NCBI GenBank assembly: GCA_046541515.1
Contig: JBKHDD010000005.1
Span: 10,406-74,405, forward strand
Direction of reading: 5' to 3'
Length of the DNA stretch: 64,000 bases
Source: CAYFVR01 sp046541515
Lineage (GTDB): Bacteria; Desulfobacterota; Desulfobacteria; Desulfobacterales; Desulfococcaceae
Below the pieces are notes generated by a model that worked only from the letters and a program-made list of their open reading frames with translations, was not told the DNA's origin and ran no database searches. Below, piece by piece: positions 47,218 to 55,945 of the stretch; the first letter of the stretch is position 1, and every line of letters begins with the position of its first letter. The position numbers were made by a program, and so were the translations under genes.

Positions 47218-48831
47218 ATGGCTTTTCAAAATCCGTTTCCACCGTTGTATGGCGTCCTGTCGGGGCTCGGCACGGGCCGAAAGATCGCCTTCGGCCTGCT
47301 GGCCGGCGGCGTCCTGGCCGCGCTGATCGCCCTGATTTTCTGGACCGGCCGCCCCGATTTTCGGCCTTTGTACACCGGCCTTTCCCCGGAAGACGCCGGG
47401 GCGGTGCTGGAACAATTGCGCGCCGAAAACATTCCCTATCGCATCGGGGAGGGCGGGACCATCCGGGTGCCGGCCGACCGCGTCTTCGAACTGACCATGA
47501 CGCTGGCGGCCCGGGGGCTGCCCGCCGGGGGCGGCGTTGGCTTCGAAATTTTCGACGACGCCCGTCTGGGCATGACCGAGTTTGAACAAAACGTCCATTT
47601 TCAACGGGCCCTTCAGGGCGAGCTGGGCCGCACCATCCGCCGCTTCGACGAAGTGGAAGATTGCCGGGTCCATATCGCCATGGCCTCCCGCTCCCTGTTT
47701 CTGGAGCAGGAGGAGCCGGCCACGGCCTCGGTGATCGTGCGCACCGTTCCGGGACGGCGATTGTCGAAGAGCCAGGTGCGGAGCATCGTGCACCTTCTGG
47801 CCACCAGCGTCCAGGGGCTTTCTCCCGAAGGCGTCACCGTGGTGGACGCCGACGGGACGTTGCTGTCGGGGCCGGAGAGCGTCGGCGGCGGCGAGGGGGA
47901 AGACGGCCGCTTGAGTCTCCAGCGGCGGATGGAGAATTCCTTGGAGCTTCGGGTGCGGACCTTGCTGGACGAGGTCCTGGGGCCGAACCGTTCCATCGTG
48001 CGGGTTTCCGCGGAGCTGGACTTTACCCGGCAGGAAACCACCGAAGAACGGTTCGATCCGGAAACCGTGCCCCGCAGCCGCCAAGTCTCGCGCACCGGCG
48101 GCACCGGCCCGGCCGGTCTGGCCGCCGGGGTGCCCGGCGTGTTGTCCAACATGACCGACACCGCCGCCGAGGAGGCCGCCGAGACGGGACCGTCGGCCTT
48201 TACCCGGGAAGAGGAAACCATCAATTACGAGGTGGGCCGGACGACCCGGCGCACCGTGGCGCCGGTGGGCCGCATTCGGCGGCTGTCCGTGGCCGTGGCG
48301 GTGGACGGGACCTGGCAGGCGGCGGAGGCCCCCCCCGAGGCTCCCCCCGAGGCCCCCGAAGACGCCCCGCCGCCGGAGCCGGTCTACGTGGCCCGGAGCG
48401 CCGACGAACTCGAAACCTTGACCCGGCTGGTGGAGCGGGCGGTGAATTTTGATCCCGAGCGGGGCGACCGGGTGGAGGTTGCCAACCTTCCCTTCGCCCC
48501 CGCGGCCCCGGCCATCGCCGACGAGACGCCCGACCCGGGCTGGCCCTTGGCGATTCGACCCTTTCTTCCGTTGCTGAAATACCTGGCCGCCGGATTCCTT
48601 GTGCTGCTCTTGTTCTTCGTGGTGGTCCGTCCCCTGGTGAAATGGGTCACCGGCGCCCCGCCGGTGGACGCCCGGCTGCTGAAGCAGCTCCCCATGACCG
48701 TCAACGAGTTGGAGCGTCGGGTGGACCCGGCCGGGCTTCCCGCGCCCGCCGGGACCGATCTCAATCGGGCCGTTTCCGGGGATCGCGAACAGGCCCTGCG
48801 GCTGATCCGGCGATGGATGGCGGAGGAATAG
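47218..48831 (+). CDS. fliF: Flagellar MS-ring protein FliF
   Basis: 537 residues, two membrane helices: near residues 25-42 (AFGLLAGGVLAALIALIF-like) and near 460 (FLVLLLFFVVVRPLVKWV). Between them is the ring-building region (PLYTGLSPEDAGAVLEQLRA, then VHIAMASRSLFLEQEEPATA, SVIVRTVPGRRLSKSQVRSI). A Pro/Glu-rich stretch (EAPPEAPPEAPEDAPPPEPV) near residue 370 is a variable linker. The C-terminal region binds FliG; it ends directly before fliG. Confidence 0.96.
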   Translation: MAFQNPFPPLYGVLSGLGTGRKIAFGLLAGGVLAALIALIFWTGRPDFRPLYTGLSPEDAGAVLEQLRAENIPYRIGEGGTIRVPADRVFELTMTLAARGLPAGGGVGFEIFDDARLGMTEFEQNVHFQRALQGELGRTIRRFDEVEDCRVHIAMASRSLFLEQEEPATASVIVRTVPGRRLSKSQVRSIVHLLATSVQGLSPEGVTVVDADGTLLSGPESVGGGEGEDGRLSLQRRMENSLELRVRTLLDEVLGPNRSIVRVSAELDFTRQETTEERFDPETVPRSRQVSRTGGTGPAGLAAGVPGVLSNMTDTAAEEAAETGPSAFTREEETINYEVGRTTRRTVAPVGRIRRLSVAVAVDGTWQAAEAPPEAPPEAPEDAPPPEPVYVARSADELETLTRLVERAVNFDPERGDRVEVANLPFAPAAPAIADETPDPGWPLAIRPFLPLLKYLAAGFLVLLLFFVVVRPLVKWVTGAPPVDARLLKQLPMTVNELERRVDPAGLPAPAGTDLNRAVSGDREQALRLIRRWMAEE

Positions 48832-48832
48832 C

Positions 48833-49819
48833 ATGAACGCGTCGACGGTGAGCGGCCCGCTCAAGGCGGCGGTGCTGTTGCGGAATCTCGATCCGGTCAC
48901 GGCCCGGGATCTGACCGAGGGGCTGACCGATTTGGAGCGGCGGATTCTGGAGGCGAAGGCGGCCGAAGCGGATCGGCTTTCGCCGGAATTGGCCCGATCG
49001 GTGTTGGAGGAGTTTTATTCGCTGATGGGAATCGAGACGGAATCGACTTCGGGAGGATCCCATGGCTTCGCCGGCGGGGAATCGTTCGCCGGGGGCGGTT
49101 CCTTTGGGTCGAACCGGTCGATGGGAGGCGGACTGGCGAGGCTCCAGGCCAAGGATCCGGAGGAACTGGCGTCCCTGATCCGGGAAGAACATCCCCAGAC
49201 CGTGGCCATCGTTTTGGCCCAGCTTCCGCCGCAAAAGGCCGGGGCGGTGCTGGAATCGCTCCCGGAGGAGACCCGGACCGAAGTGGCGGTGCGGATCGCC
49301 ACCTCCGGAAAGTACGCGGGCGAGATGGTGGAGGAGATGGAAACGGTCTTCGAGGAGATTCTCCGCCAGAAGGAGACCGCACCCTCCGGCGACCCCGGCG
49401 GGGCCGAGCGGCTGGCGGAAATCCTCAATCAGCTCGACAAGGCCGCCGTGCGGTCGGTCATGGGCGAAATCGAGCGCATGGACGAGGTGTTGGCCGCCCG
49501 GATCAAACAGATGATGTTCGTCTTCGACGACGTGGTGCTGGTGGACGACCGGGGATTCCAGGATGTGCTTCGGCGGGTGGAAACCCGGGACCTGGCCGTG
49601 GCGCTCAAGGCCGCGTCCGAGGAAATCCGGGACAAGGTCTTCCGCAATTTGTCGGCCCGGGCCGGCGACATGCTCCGGGAGGAAATGGACAACCTGGGGC
49701 CCGTCCGGATGAAGGACGTGGAAGCGGCCCAGCAGCTCATTTTGGGCCAAATTCAGGAGATGGAAGCCCAGGGCAACCTGGTGATCCGACGCGGCGGCGG
49801 CGATGAATACGTCGAGTGA
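48833..49819 (+). CDS. fliG: Flagellar switch protein FliG
   Basis: 328 residues. The middle and C-terminal domains are typical: LIREEHPQTVAIVLAQLPPQ (EHPQ motif), MEETFE-like MVEEMETVFEEILR, MMFVFDDVVLVDDRGFQDVL and the torque-generating VFRNLSARAGDMLREEMDNL. An oddity is a Gly/Ser-rich insert after the N-terminal domain (GGSHGFAGGESFAGGGSFGS, residues about 70-90). FliG turns with MotA contact. It begins 1 bp after fliF and overlaps fliH by 17 bp. Confidence 0.95.
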   Translation: MNASTVSGPLKAAVLLRNLDPVTARDLTEGLTDLERRILEAKAAEADRLSPELARSVLEEFYSLMGIETESTSGGSHGFAGGESFAGGGSFGSNRSMGGGLARLQAKDPEELASLIREEHPQTVAIVLAQLPPQKAGAVLESLPEETRTEVAVRIATSGKYAGEMVEEMETVFEEILRQKETAPSGDPGGAERLAEILNQLDKAAVRSVMGEIERMDEVLAARIKQMMFVFDDVVLVDDRGFQDVLRRVETRDLAVALKAASEEIRDKVFRNLSARAGDMLREEMDNLGPVRMKDVEAAQQLILGQIQEMEAQGNLVIRRGGGDEYVE

Positions 49820-50537
49820 CGACTTCCGGCCCGGCTTCTCCCCCGATTCGTCGGGGGAATCCGAGGAATCGGCGACGCCCCGTCCCTTTCGGTTTCCGGA
49901 TTTGGAACGGGTTTCCATTCCCGTTTCGCTTCCGGAGGACGGGTTTTCCCCCCTCCGGTTCGCCTCGGGTCGGGAACTTCGGCCGGGGACGCCCGGACCC
50001 GAGGAAGTCCGGCGGCGCGAGGCGGAACGGGAAGTCGCCGCGGCCCGGGCCGAAGCCGAGGCCCTCCGCGCGGAGGCCCGGGAACAGGGGTTCGCCGAGG
50101 GCCGGGAAGCGGCCGAGGCCGGGGCGGCCGAGTTGCTTGGGCAGTTAAACGAGGCCTTGAACGAACTTCACGCCCGACGGGAAGCCCTCCTTCGGCAGGC
50201 GGAGCGGGGCGCGGTGGCCCTTGCCCTGACCATCGCCCGGCGCGTGGTGGCGCGGGAAGTTTCGGCGGACCCGGAACTGGTCCGGGGCGTCGTCGCGGAA
50301 ACCTTGGGCGAAATGGATCATTCCGATCAATTGACGATCCGGGTTCATCCCGACGCGGTGACCGTTCTGAACCCGGAGCAAATCGCCGCCCGGGCCGGGC
50401 TGGAATCGGTGGCCGTTCTTCCCGACGCCGCGGTCTCTCCCGGCGGATGCCGGCTGGAGACCGGGCTGGGCGAGCTGGACGCCCGAATGGAAACCCGGCT
50501 GGCGGAAATCGCCAAGGCCCTGGAGGCCCGATTGTGA
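49803..50537 (+). CDS. fliH: Flagellar export ATPase regulator FliH
   Basis: 244 residues. The N-terminal third is Pro/Ser/Phe-rich and low complexity; a long Ala/Glu/Arg coiled-coil (about 65-130) leads to the FliH core: ALALTIARRVVAREVSADPE and LVRGVVAETLGEMDHSDQLT with IRVHPDAVTVLNPEQIA. FliH holds FliI at the export gate and controls its activity. It overlaps fliG by 17 bp and is followed 10 bp later by fliI. Confidence 0.9.
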   Translation: MNTSSDDFRPGFSPDSSGESEESATPRPFRFPDLERVSIPVSLPEDGFSPLRFASGRELRPGTPGPEEVRRREAEREVAAARAEAEALRAEAREQGFAEGREAAEAGAAELLGQLNEALNELHARREALLRQAERGAVALALTIARRVVAREVSADPELVRGVVAETLGEMDHSDQLTIRVHPDAVTVLNPEQIAARAGLESVAVLPDAAVSPGGCRLETGLGELDARMETRLAEIAKALEARL

Positions 50538-50547
50538 GGGAACGGCG

Positions 50548-51849
50548 TTGAGCGACCTGGACCTCTCCCGTTTTCACGACGCGGTGATGGAACGCCCTCC
50601 CATTCGGCCTGCGGGGCGCGTCATGCGCGTGGCGGGCCTCACCGTGGAGGCCAGCGGCCCGCCGGTTCCGGTGGGCGGCCTTTGCCGCCTGGAGCCGGGC
50701 ATCCGTGCCGAGGCGGTGGGCTTCCGGGAAGGCCGCCTGTTGCTCATGCCCCTGGAGCCGCTCCAGGGCGTCTACCCCGGCGGACGGGTGTTCGCGGAGG
50801 AAGCGCAGGCGGGCGTCCCCGTGGGCGAGGGCCTGCTGGGGCGCGTGCTGGACGGGCTGGGCGCGCCCACCGACGACCGGGGACCGATCCGAACCGAGGG
50901 CCGCTATCCTCTGTACGCCGACGCGGTCAACCCGTTGCTCCGCCGCCGCATTCGGGAACCGCTGGAAACCGGCGTCCGGGCCATCGACGCGCTAACGACC
51001 CTGGGCCGGGGCCAACGAATGGGCATCTTCGCCGGTTCCGGCGTGGGCAAAAGCGCGCTGCTGGGGATGATCGCCCGCAACTGCGCCGCCGACGTCAACG
51101 TGGTGGCGCTCATCGGCGAGCGGGGCCGGGAGCTGAACGATTTTCTGGAGCGGGACCTGGGGCCGGAAGGGATGGCCCGGTCGGTGGTGGTGGTGGCCAC
51201 CTCGGATCAACCGGCGCTTATCCGGATGCGGGCCGCCTGGACCGCCGCGGCGGTGGCCGAATATTTCCGGGACCGGGGCCGGCAGGTGTTGCTGATGATG
51301 GATTCGCTCACCCGGTTCGCCATGGCCGGGCGGGAGGTGGGGCTGGCCGCCGGAGAACCGCCCACCAGCAAGGGCTACACGCCGTCCATCTTCGCCGCCC
51401 TGCCCCGGCTGCTGGAGCGGGCCGGCAACGGCGCGGGGCCTGGGGGAATCACCGGGCTGTACACCGTGCTGGTGGAGGGAGACGATCCCAACGAACCCAT
51501 CGCCGACGCGGCCCGGGGCATTCTGGACGGCCATCTCTGGCTGACCCGGGAACTGGCGGCCCGGAATCACTATCCCGCCATCGACGTGCTGGAAAGCGTC
51601 AGCCGGACCATGCCCGACACGGCGACCCCGGAACACCGGGCCCTGGCGGGCCGCCTGCGTTCCACCCTGGCGGTCTACCGCCGCGCCGAAGATCTGATCG
51701 CCGTGGGCGCCTACAGCAAGGGCGGGAGCCGGGAAATCGACGAGGCCATTCGAAGAATCGACCGGATCAACGCCTTCCTTCGCCAGGACATGGCCGAATC
51801 GTCTTCGTTGGCGGATACGATGAAGGCGCTGGAGGCCATTTTCGTCTAA
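50548..51849 (+). CDS. fliI: Flagellar export ATPase FliI
   Basis: 433 residues from a TTG at 50548 with GAGGGA about 8 bases upstream; an ATG at 50587 is a later alternative. It belongs to the F1/V1-type export ATPases: Walker A FAGSGVGKSALLG, Walker B RQVLLMMDSLTRFAMAGREV and GEPPTSKGYTPSIFAALPRL. It powers unfolding and delivery of export substrates with FliH and FliJ. It is followed by a 258-bp gap containing a hairpin repeat, the first loose junction in the operon. Confidence 0.95.
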   Translation: MSDLDLSRFHDAVMERPPIRPAGRVMRVAGLTVEASGPPVPVGGLCRLEPGIRAEAVGFREGRLLLMPLEPLQGVYPGGRVFAEEAQAGVPVGEGLLGRVLDGLGAPTDDRGPIRTEGRYPLYADAVNPLLRRRIREPLETGVRAIDALTTLGRGQRMGIFAGSGVGKSALLGMIARNCAADVNVVALIGERGRELNDFLERDLGPEGMARSVVVVATSDQPALIRMRAAWTAAAVAEYFRDRGRQVLLMMDSLTRFAMAGREVGLAAGEPPTSKGYTPSIFAALPRLLERAGNGAGPGGITGLYTVLVEGDDPNEPIADAARGILDGHLWLTRELAARNHYPAIDVLESVSRTMPDTATPEHRALAGRLRSTLAVYRRAEDLIAVGAYSKGGSREIDEAIRRIDRINAFLRQDMAESSSLADTMKALEAIFV

Positions 51850-51909
51850 GGCCATTCGCGGGAAAATTTATACTCCCAGAAAGACGAGCGCCCCGCTTCG
51901 AGCCCAAAT

Positions 51910-51928
51910 GGGCGAATGCGATTCGCCC
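51910..51928. repeat. Hairpin repeat between fliI and fliJ (GGGCGAAT type)
   Basis: GGGCGAAT-GCG-ATTCGCCC is a perfect 8-bp stem. It is followed by GCGATTTTGG. The same pattern (GGGCGTATGCGATCCGCC, then GCGATTCGATTTTG) lies on the minus strand at 59621-59650, in the fliP-fliQ gap. The rest of the 258-bp gap (51850-52107) has no gene. It resembles dispersed REP-type elements. Confidence 0.55.
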
Positions 51929-52107
51929 GCGATTTTGGATTAAATTGAACGGGATTGGGTGCAAGGCGATTGGCGGAAGGAAATCAAACCGTTCGGAGTT
52001 TCGCCTTCAGGCGGCTCCGCGTCGAGGCGTTCCGCATTTCCGGAGCGTCCGTTCCGTCCAACGCCGGTACGCCAAGCTCGACAGTGCAAGATTAAAAAAG
52101 GAATTTC

Positions 52108-52572
52108 ATGTTTCAATTCCGGCTGGCGCCCCTGCTTCGGCTGCGGGAAGCGGAAGAGGAAAAACGGAAGCACGCCCTGGCGGAAGCCCTGGCCCGCCGG
52201 GACCGAGGACGGGAACGGCTCGCGGTCTTGGAAGCGGAGCGCGGCCGTTGCCGCCAACGGCTGGCCAAGGAGGGCGCCGCCATGGATTTCCGGGAGCGGA
52301 GCCTGTTCGGCGGCTATTTCCAGCGCCTGGCCCGGGAGGCCGAAACGGTCCAACGGGACATCGAAGCGGCGGAGGCGGACGTGGCCCGGCGGCAGGGGCG
52401 GCTGGCGGAGGCCGCCCGGGACCGGCAGATTCTGGAACGGCTGCGGGAGCGGCAGCGGACGGCCCACCATCGCGCGGAACTTCGGCGGGAGCTGACCCAA
52501 CTGGACGAACTGGCCGTCCTCGGTTTCGGCCGACGGCGGACCGAGGAGGAACGCGAATGCAAATCGACCTGA
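52108..52572 (+). CDS. fliJ: Flagellar export chaperone FliJ
   Basis: 154 residues, almost entirely charged and helical (FRLAPLLRLREAEEEKRKHA at the start), with coiled-coil heptads to the end, as in FliJ, the central stalk of the export ATPase. The start ATG has AAAAAAGGA upstream. Its end overlaps fliK by 16 bp. Identification rests on position, size and coiled-coil character since FliJ is poorly conserved. Confidence 0.85.
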   Translation: MFQFRLAPLLRLREAEEEKRKHALAEALARRDRGRERLAVLEAERGRCRQRLAKEGAAMDFRERSLFGGYFQRLAREAETVQRDIEAAEADVARRQGRLAEAARDRQILERLRERQRTAHHRAELRRELTQLDELAVLGFGRRRTEEERECKST

Positions 52573-53621
52573 TCACCCTGTTTTCCAAACTGTCTCCCCC
52601 GTCCGGCGGCGCCGCGCCGTTGGCGGCGAAGGGCGCGGAGGGCGGTTTTTTGGCGGCGATTTTGGAGATGGCCGGCGAGATGGGGCTGCCCCCCGGCGAA
52701 CTGGCGAATCTGGCCGCCGCCCCGGACGGCGGGGCCCTTTTGGAACGGCTTGCCCGGCTGGCCAACGGCGAGGAAACGGCGGCGGCGACGGCGGTTCCCT
52801 TCCTATCGGAAATCCCGGACGACGGGGAAATCGGCGCGCTTCTTCCCGACGGGCGGGGGGTCCCCGAGGAAGCGCCGTCAAGGCCCGTTAAGGAAACGGA
52901 ATGGGAACCGGAAGCGGACGCCGCCTTCGACCTGCCGGAGGATTCTTTCATGGACGAACTTCTTCCGCCCGTTTCCGCGCCGCGGCCCGAAACCCCGCCG
53001 CCGGGACCGGTTCTTCCGATCACCGGCGATTCAAGTTCTCCGAACCCGGCGGAAATCGGAGCGTTGGAAACGGAGGCCGTCGAACCGCCGGCCCCAACGC
53101 TCCGTTCGGCGCCAAGCATGGAGACCCAATCCGTCCGGCCCGCGGGGACCCCGCCGGTTTCGACCGCCCCCGCCCTTTCCGCCGCGCCGGAATCGGCCGA
53201 AGTCCTGGCCCAAGTGGGCGACCGGGTCCGGATGATCCTGCGGGAAGGGCGTTCGGAAATCCGCATGTCTCTTGAGCCGCCGGAGCTGGGAAGCGTTCGG
53301 GTCCACATTGCCGCGGAACACGGCCATGTCACCGTCCGGATGATCGCCGAAATGCCGGCGGTCCGGGATGTCCTTGAAAACGGCCTGCCCCAGCTTCGCG
53401 CCGGACTGGAGAGCGGCGGCCTGGACGTGGACGGCTTCGAGGTGCTCGTGTCGGACAACGGCGCGGGTCAGCCCGACGGCTTTGCCGGGTTCGACCGGGG
53501 AAACCGGCCGGAGGCCGACGACCTGCCGTTTGACGGCGATGGCGACGAAATCCCATCGTCCCCATCCGCCCCCCGCCAGGTCCGTTCCGCGCGAACCGGC
53601 GGCATCGACTACTTCGCCTGA
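52557..53621 (+). CDS. fliK: Flagellar hook-length control protein FliK
   Basis: 354 residues from the ATG at 52557 with GAGGAGG upstream. The N-terminal two thirds are Ala/Pro/Glu-rich and variable, as usual for the molecular ruler. The conserved C-terminal domain is clear: MILREGRSEIRMSLEPPELG and VRVHIAAEHGHVTVRMIAEM, with LEPPxLG the family signature. FliK measures the hook and switches FlhB specificity. It overlaps fliJ and is followed by flgD. Confidence 0.9.
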   Translation: MQIDLITLFSKLSPPSGGAAPLAAKGAEGGFLAAILEMAGEMGLPPGELANLAAAPDGGALLERLARLANGEETAAATAVPFLSEIPDDGEIGALLPDGRGVPEEAPSRPVKETEWEPEADAAFDLPEDSFMDELLPPVSAPRPETPPPGPVLPITGDSSSPNPAEIGALETEAVEPPAPTLRSAPSMETQSVRPAGTPPVSTAPALSAAPESAEVLAQVGDRVRMILREGRSEIRMSLEPPELGSVRVHIAAEHGHVTVRMIAEMPAVRDVLENGLPQLRAGLESGGLDVDGFEVLVSDNGAGQPDGFAGFDRGNRPEADDLPFDGDGDEIPSSPSAPRQVRSARTGGIDYFA

Positions 53622-53659
53622 ACGGGGCGCGACTTCGCCGTTCCCGGGAAAGGAAACCC

Positions 53660-54328
53660 ATGGACATCACGCCCGTTTCCCCGGCCGCAACCGGGACCAC
53701 CGAAACCCGTTCGTCCCGGCGGAATTCCCTCGGCCAGGATGATTTTCTGAATCTGCTCATCACCCAGCTTCGGGCCCAGGACCCGCTGAATCCCATGGAC
53801 GGCGCCGAGTTCACGGCCCAGCTCGCCCAATTCAACAGTCTGGAACAGCTCATGGACGTGAACCGAGGCATCGAGCGGCTGGAAGCGGCGGTCGGCCAGG
53901 GCCGTCAGTTGGACGCGGCGAACTTGATCGGCAAGAAGGCCCGGGTGGAAGGAGGCCGCCTTCAGCTGACCGACGGCGAGGGAGCGGTTCTTTCCTTTTC
54001 CCTTTCCGGGGAGGCCGCCGGCGTCTTCGGCGCGGTGTACGACGCCGCCAACCGGTACGTGGCCACCGTGGAAGGGGGGCCGACTCCGGCCGGCGAGGCC
54101 CAACTGGAATGGGATGGAACCGACGACGCCGGAAACCCCATGCCCCCGGGTTCCTACCGCTTCGAGGCGATGGCGGTGGACGCGGCGGGGAATTCCGTTC
54201 CCGCCGCGCCGTTCCACCAGGCCGAAATCACCGGCGTCGCCTTCCGGGACGGAGTCCCCCTGCTCCTGTCGGGAGAAACGGAAATCCCCATGGACGCGAT
54301 TTCCCGGGTGGTCCAACCCACCGGGTGA
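53660..54328 (+). CDS. flgD: Flagellar hook-capping protein FlgD
   Basis: 222 residues. The N-terminal motif LGQDDFLNLLITQLRAQDPL, NPMDGAEFTAQLAQFNSLEQ is characteristic. Tudor-like and Ig-like domains follow (WDGTDDAGNPMPPGSYRFEA). FlgD caps the growing hook and scaffolds FlgE. It lies 38 bp after fliK and 76 bp before flgE. Confidence 0.95.
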   Translation: MDITPVSPAATGTTETRSSRRNSLGQDDFLNLLITQLRAQDPLNPMDGAEFTAQLAQFNSLEQLMDVNRGIERLEAAVGQGRQLDAANLIGKKARVEGGRLQLTDGEGAVLSFSLSGEAAGVFGAVYDAANRYVATVEGGPTPAGEAQLEWDGTDDAGNPMPPGSYRFEAMAVDAAGNSVPAAPFHQAEITGVAFRDGVPLLLSGETEIPMDAISRVVQPTG

Positions 54329-54404
54329 ACCGACGGCCATCGCAACACCCAATCGGGAGCGGGACGGCCAACGCGCCGCCGGCTCCGGCTTCGTGGAGGA
54401 ACTC

Positions 54405-55649
54405 ATGATCAAATCGCTCAGCACCGGCGTTTCCGGGCTCAACGCCAACGCCACCGCCATGGGCGTCATCGGCGACAACATCGCCAACGTCAAGACCGTG
54501 GGGTTCAAAGCCAATTCGGTCACCTTTTCCAACCTGCTCAGCCAGGCCATCGAGGGACGCCGGGCCGGCGACGGGGTGCGCATCTGGGACGTGGCCACCT
54601 CCTTCGCCCAGGGCGCGCCGGAGACCACCGGGAATTCCACCGACCTGGCCATCACCGGCAACGGCTTTTTCGTGGTGCGGGACGGCGGCGGAACGTCCCG
54701 CTACACCCGGGCCGGCCAGTTCAGCCTGGACAAAAACGGCTACATGGTCAACCCGGACGGGCTGATTCTCCAGGGGAAACCGGTGACCGAGGTGGCGCCG
54801 GAAACCGGGGAACTGCGCCTGGGCGGACTGGGAGACATCCGGGTATCCACCGATACGTCTCCGCCCCAGTCCACCTCCGAAATGCAGCTCACCATGAACC
54901 TGGACGCCGAGGCCACCACCAATTACGAGACATCCCTCACCGTTTACGATTCCCTGGGCGGCCCCATCACCCTTCGCGTGACCCTGGAGCCCGACCCGGA
55001 CTCCAACGACTGGAGCTGGACCGCCACGGTGGACCCGTCGGCCATCGAGGCCCCCGGCGATCCGGATACCCCGGTGGTGGTGGGCAACGGCACGTTCTCC
55101 TTTGACGCCAACGGAAACCTCGCCAATACCGCCAACGGAGAAGTCAACATCACCGGCCTCGCCTCCGGGGCCGAAGATCTCTCCATCGAATGGCGCTATC
55201 TGTCCGAGGAAACCGGATTGACCGACGGGACCATCACCGCCTATTCCTCGGAATCCAGCACGATCAAAAACGAGCAGGACGGGTTCCCTTCCGGCTCCCT
55301 TCAGCGGATCGCCGTGGACGAGGAAGGGGTGGTGGCCGGCATTTTCAGCAATGGAGAAATCACGCCGCTCTACCGGATCAGTCTGGCCAACTTCAGCAAT
55401 TATCAGGGGCTCACCGGGGAGGGAGACAACCTCTACGCGGCCTCCATCTCATCGGGCGCTCCCACGGTGGGGGAGGCGGGGGCCGGCCCGTTCGGCCGAA
55501 TCGCGGCCGGGTCCCTGGAAATGTCCAACGTCGATCTTTCCAGCGAGTTCGTCAACCTGATCACCACCCAGCGGGCCTTTCAGGCCAATTCCAAGGTGAT
55601 TACCACCAGCGATGAAATTCTCGCGGAGCTGATGAATCTGAAGCGGTAA
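54405..55649 (+). CDS. flgE: Flagellar hook protein FlgE
   Basis: 414 residues from the ATG at 54405 with GGAGGAACTC upstream. The start (SLSTGVSGLNANATAMGVIG, DNIANVKTVGFKANSVTFSN) is the rod/hook motif; the central hook D1/D2 region follows and the end (SNVDLSSEFVNLITTQRAFQ, ANSKVITTSDEILAELMNL) is the conserved C-terminal helix. FlgE builds the hook. It is the last gene of this operon before a strong terminator. Confidence 0.96.
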   Translation: MIKSLSTGVSGLNANATAMGVIGDNIANVKTVGFKANSVTFSNLLSQAIEGRRAGDGVRIWDVATSFAQGAPETTGNSTDLAITGNGFFVVRDGGGTSRYTRAGQFSLDKNGYMVNPDGLILQGKPVTEVAPETGELRLGGLGDIRVSTDTSPPQSTSEMQLTMNLDAEATTNYETSLTVYDSLGGPITLRVTLEPDPDSNDWSWTATVDPSAIEAPGDPDTPVVVGNGTFSFDANGNLANTANGEVNITGLASGAEDLSIEWRYLSEETGLTDGTITAYSSESSTIKNEQDGFPSGSLQRIAVDEEGVVAGIFSNGEITPLYRISLANFSNYQGLTGEGDNLYAASISSGAPTVGEAGAGPFGRIAAGSLEMSNVDLSSEFVNLITTQRAFQANSKVITTSDEILAELMNLKR

Positions 55650-55774
55650 GGCGATTTGCCCCCTTTCATCTCGGGCCCGGCCGCCGTCCCGGATTCGGAA
55701 AGCCGGTGGCCTGGAACGGGGAGCGGATGCCGCCCCGCTCCGTCAAGGACTTGACCCCCGGCTTGGCCTTTTTG

Positions 55775-55807
55775 ACGCCGGCGTCCATTTTCGGACGCCG
55801 GCGTTTT
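55775..55807 (+). terminator. Strong intrinsic terminator after flgE
   Basis: ACGCCGGCGTCC (55775-55786) and GGACGCCGGCGT (55793-55804) form a perfect 12-bp GC-rich stem with a 6-base loop, followed by TTTTCGTTT. It lies 126 bp past the flgE stop and separates the flgB-flgE operon from the OmpA-fliL-flhB operon. Confidence 0.92.
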
Positions 55808-55862
55808 TCGTTTCCGCCCGCTTTTTCAAGAAATAATAAACATGCCGGTTCAACCGCCAAAA

Positions 55863-55878
55863 TGGAACGGGCTTTGCA
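55863..55878 (+). promoter_or_regulatory. Sigma-54 promoter of the fliL-flhB operon
   Basis: TGGAACGGGCTTTGCA has the exact -24/-12 spacing of TGGCAC-N5-TTGCA with one mismatch. The -12 part overlaps TTTGCAAAATGCAAAT, which matches 15 of 16 bases (reverse strand) with 41381-41396 in the end of the sigma-54 regulator gene. The start codon of the first gene is about 68 bp downstream. Confidence 0.72.
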
Positions 55879-55945
55879 AAATGCAAATCCATGAGGGACG
55901 GCGGCCCGGATTCCGTTCCTCCGAAACCGAAGAACCCCGAATCGG

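Noticed and set aside
50682..53621. A 979-codon open frame covering fliI, fliJ and fliK
   Set aside because: Only its last 354 codons (fliK) are real; the rest is a shadow of fliI and fliJ, Gly/Arg-rich and without motifs.
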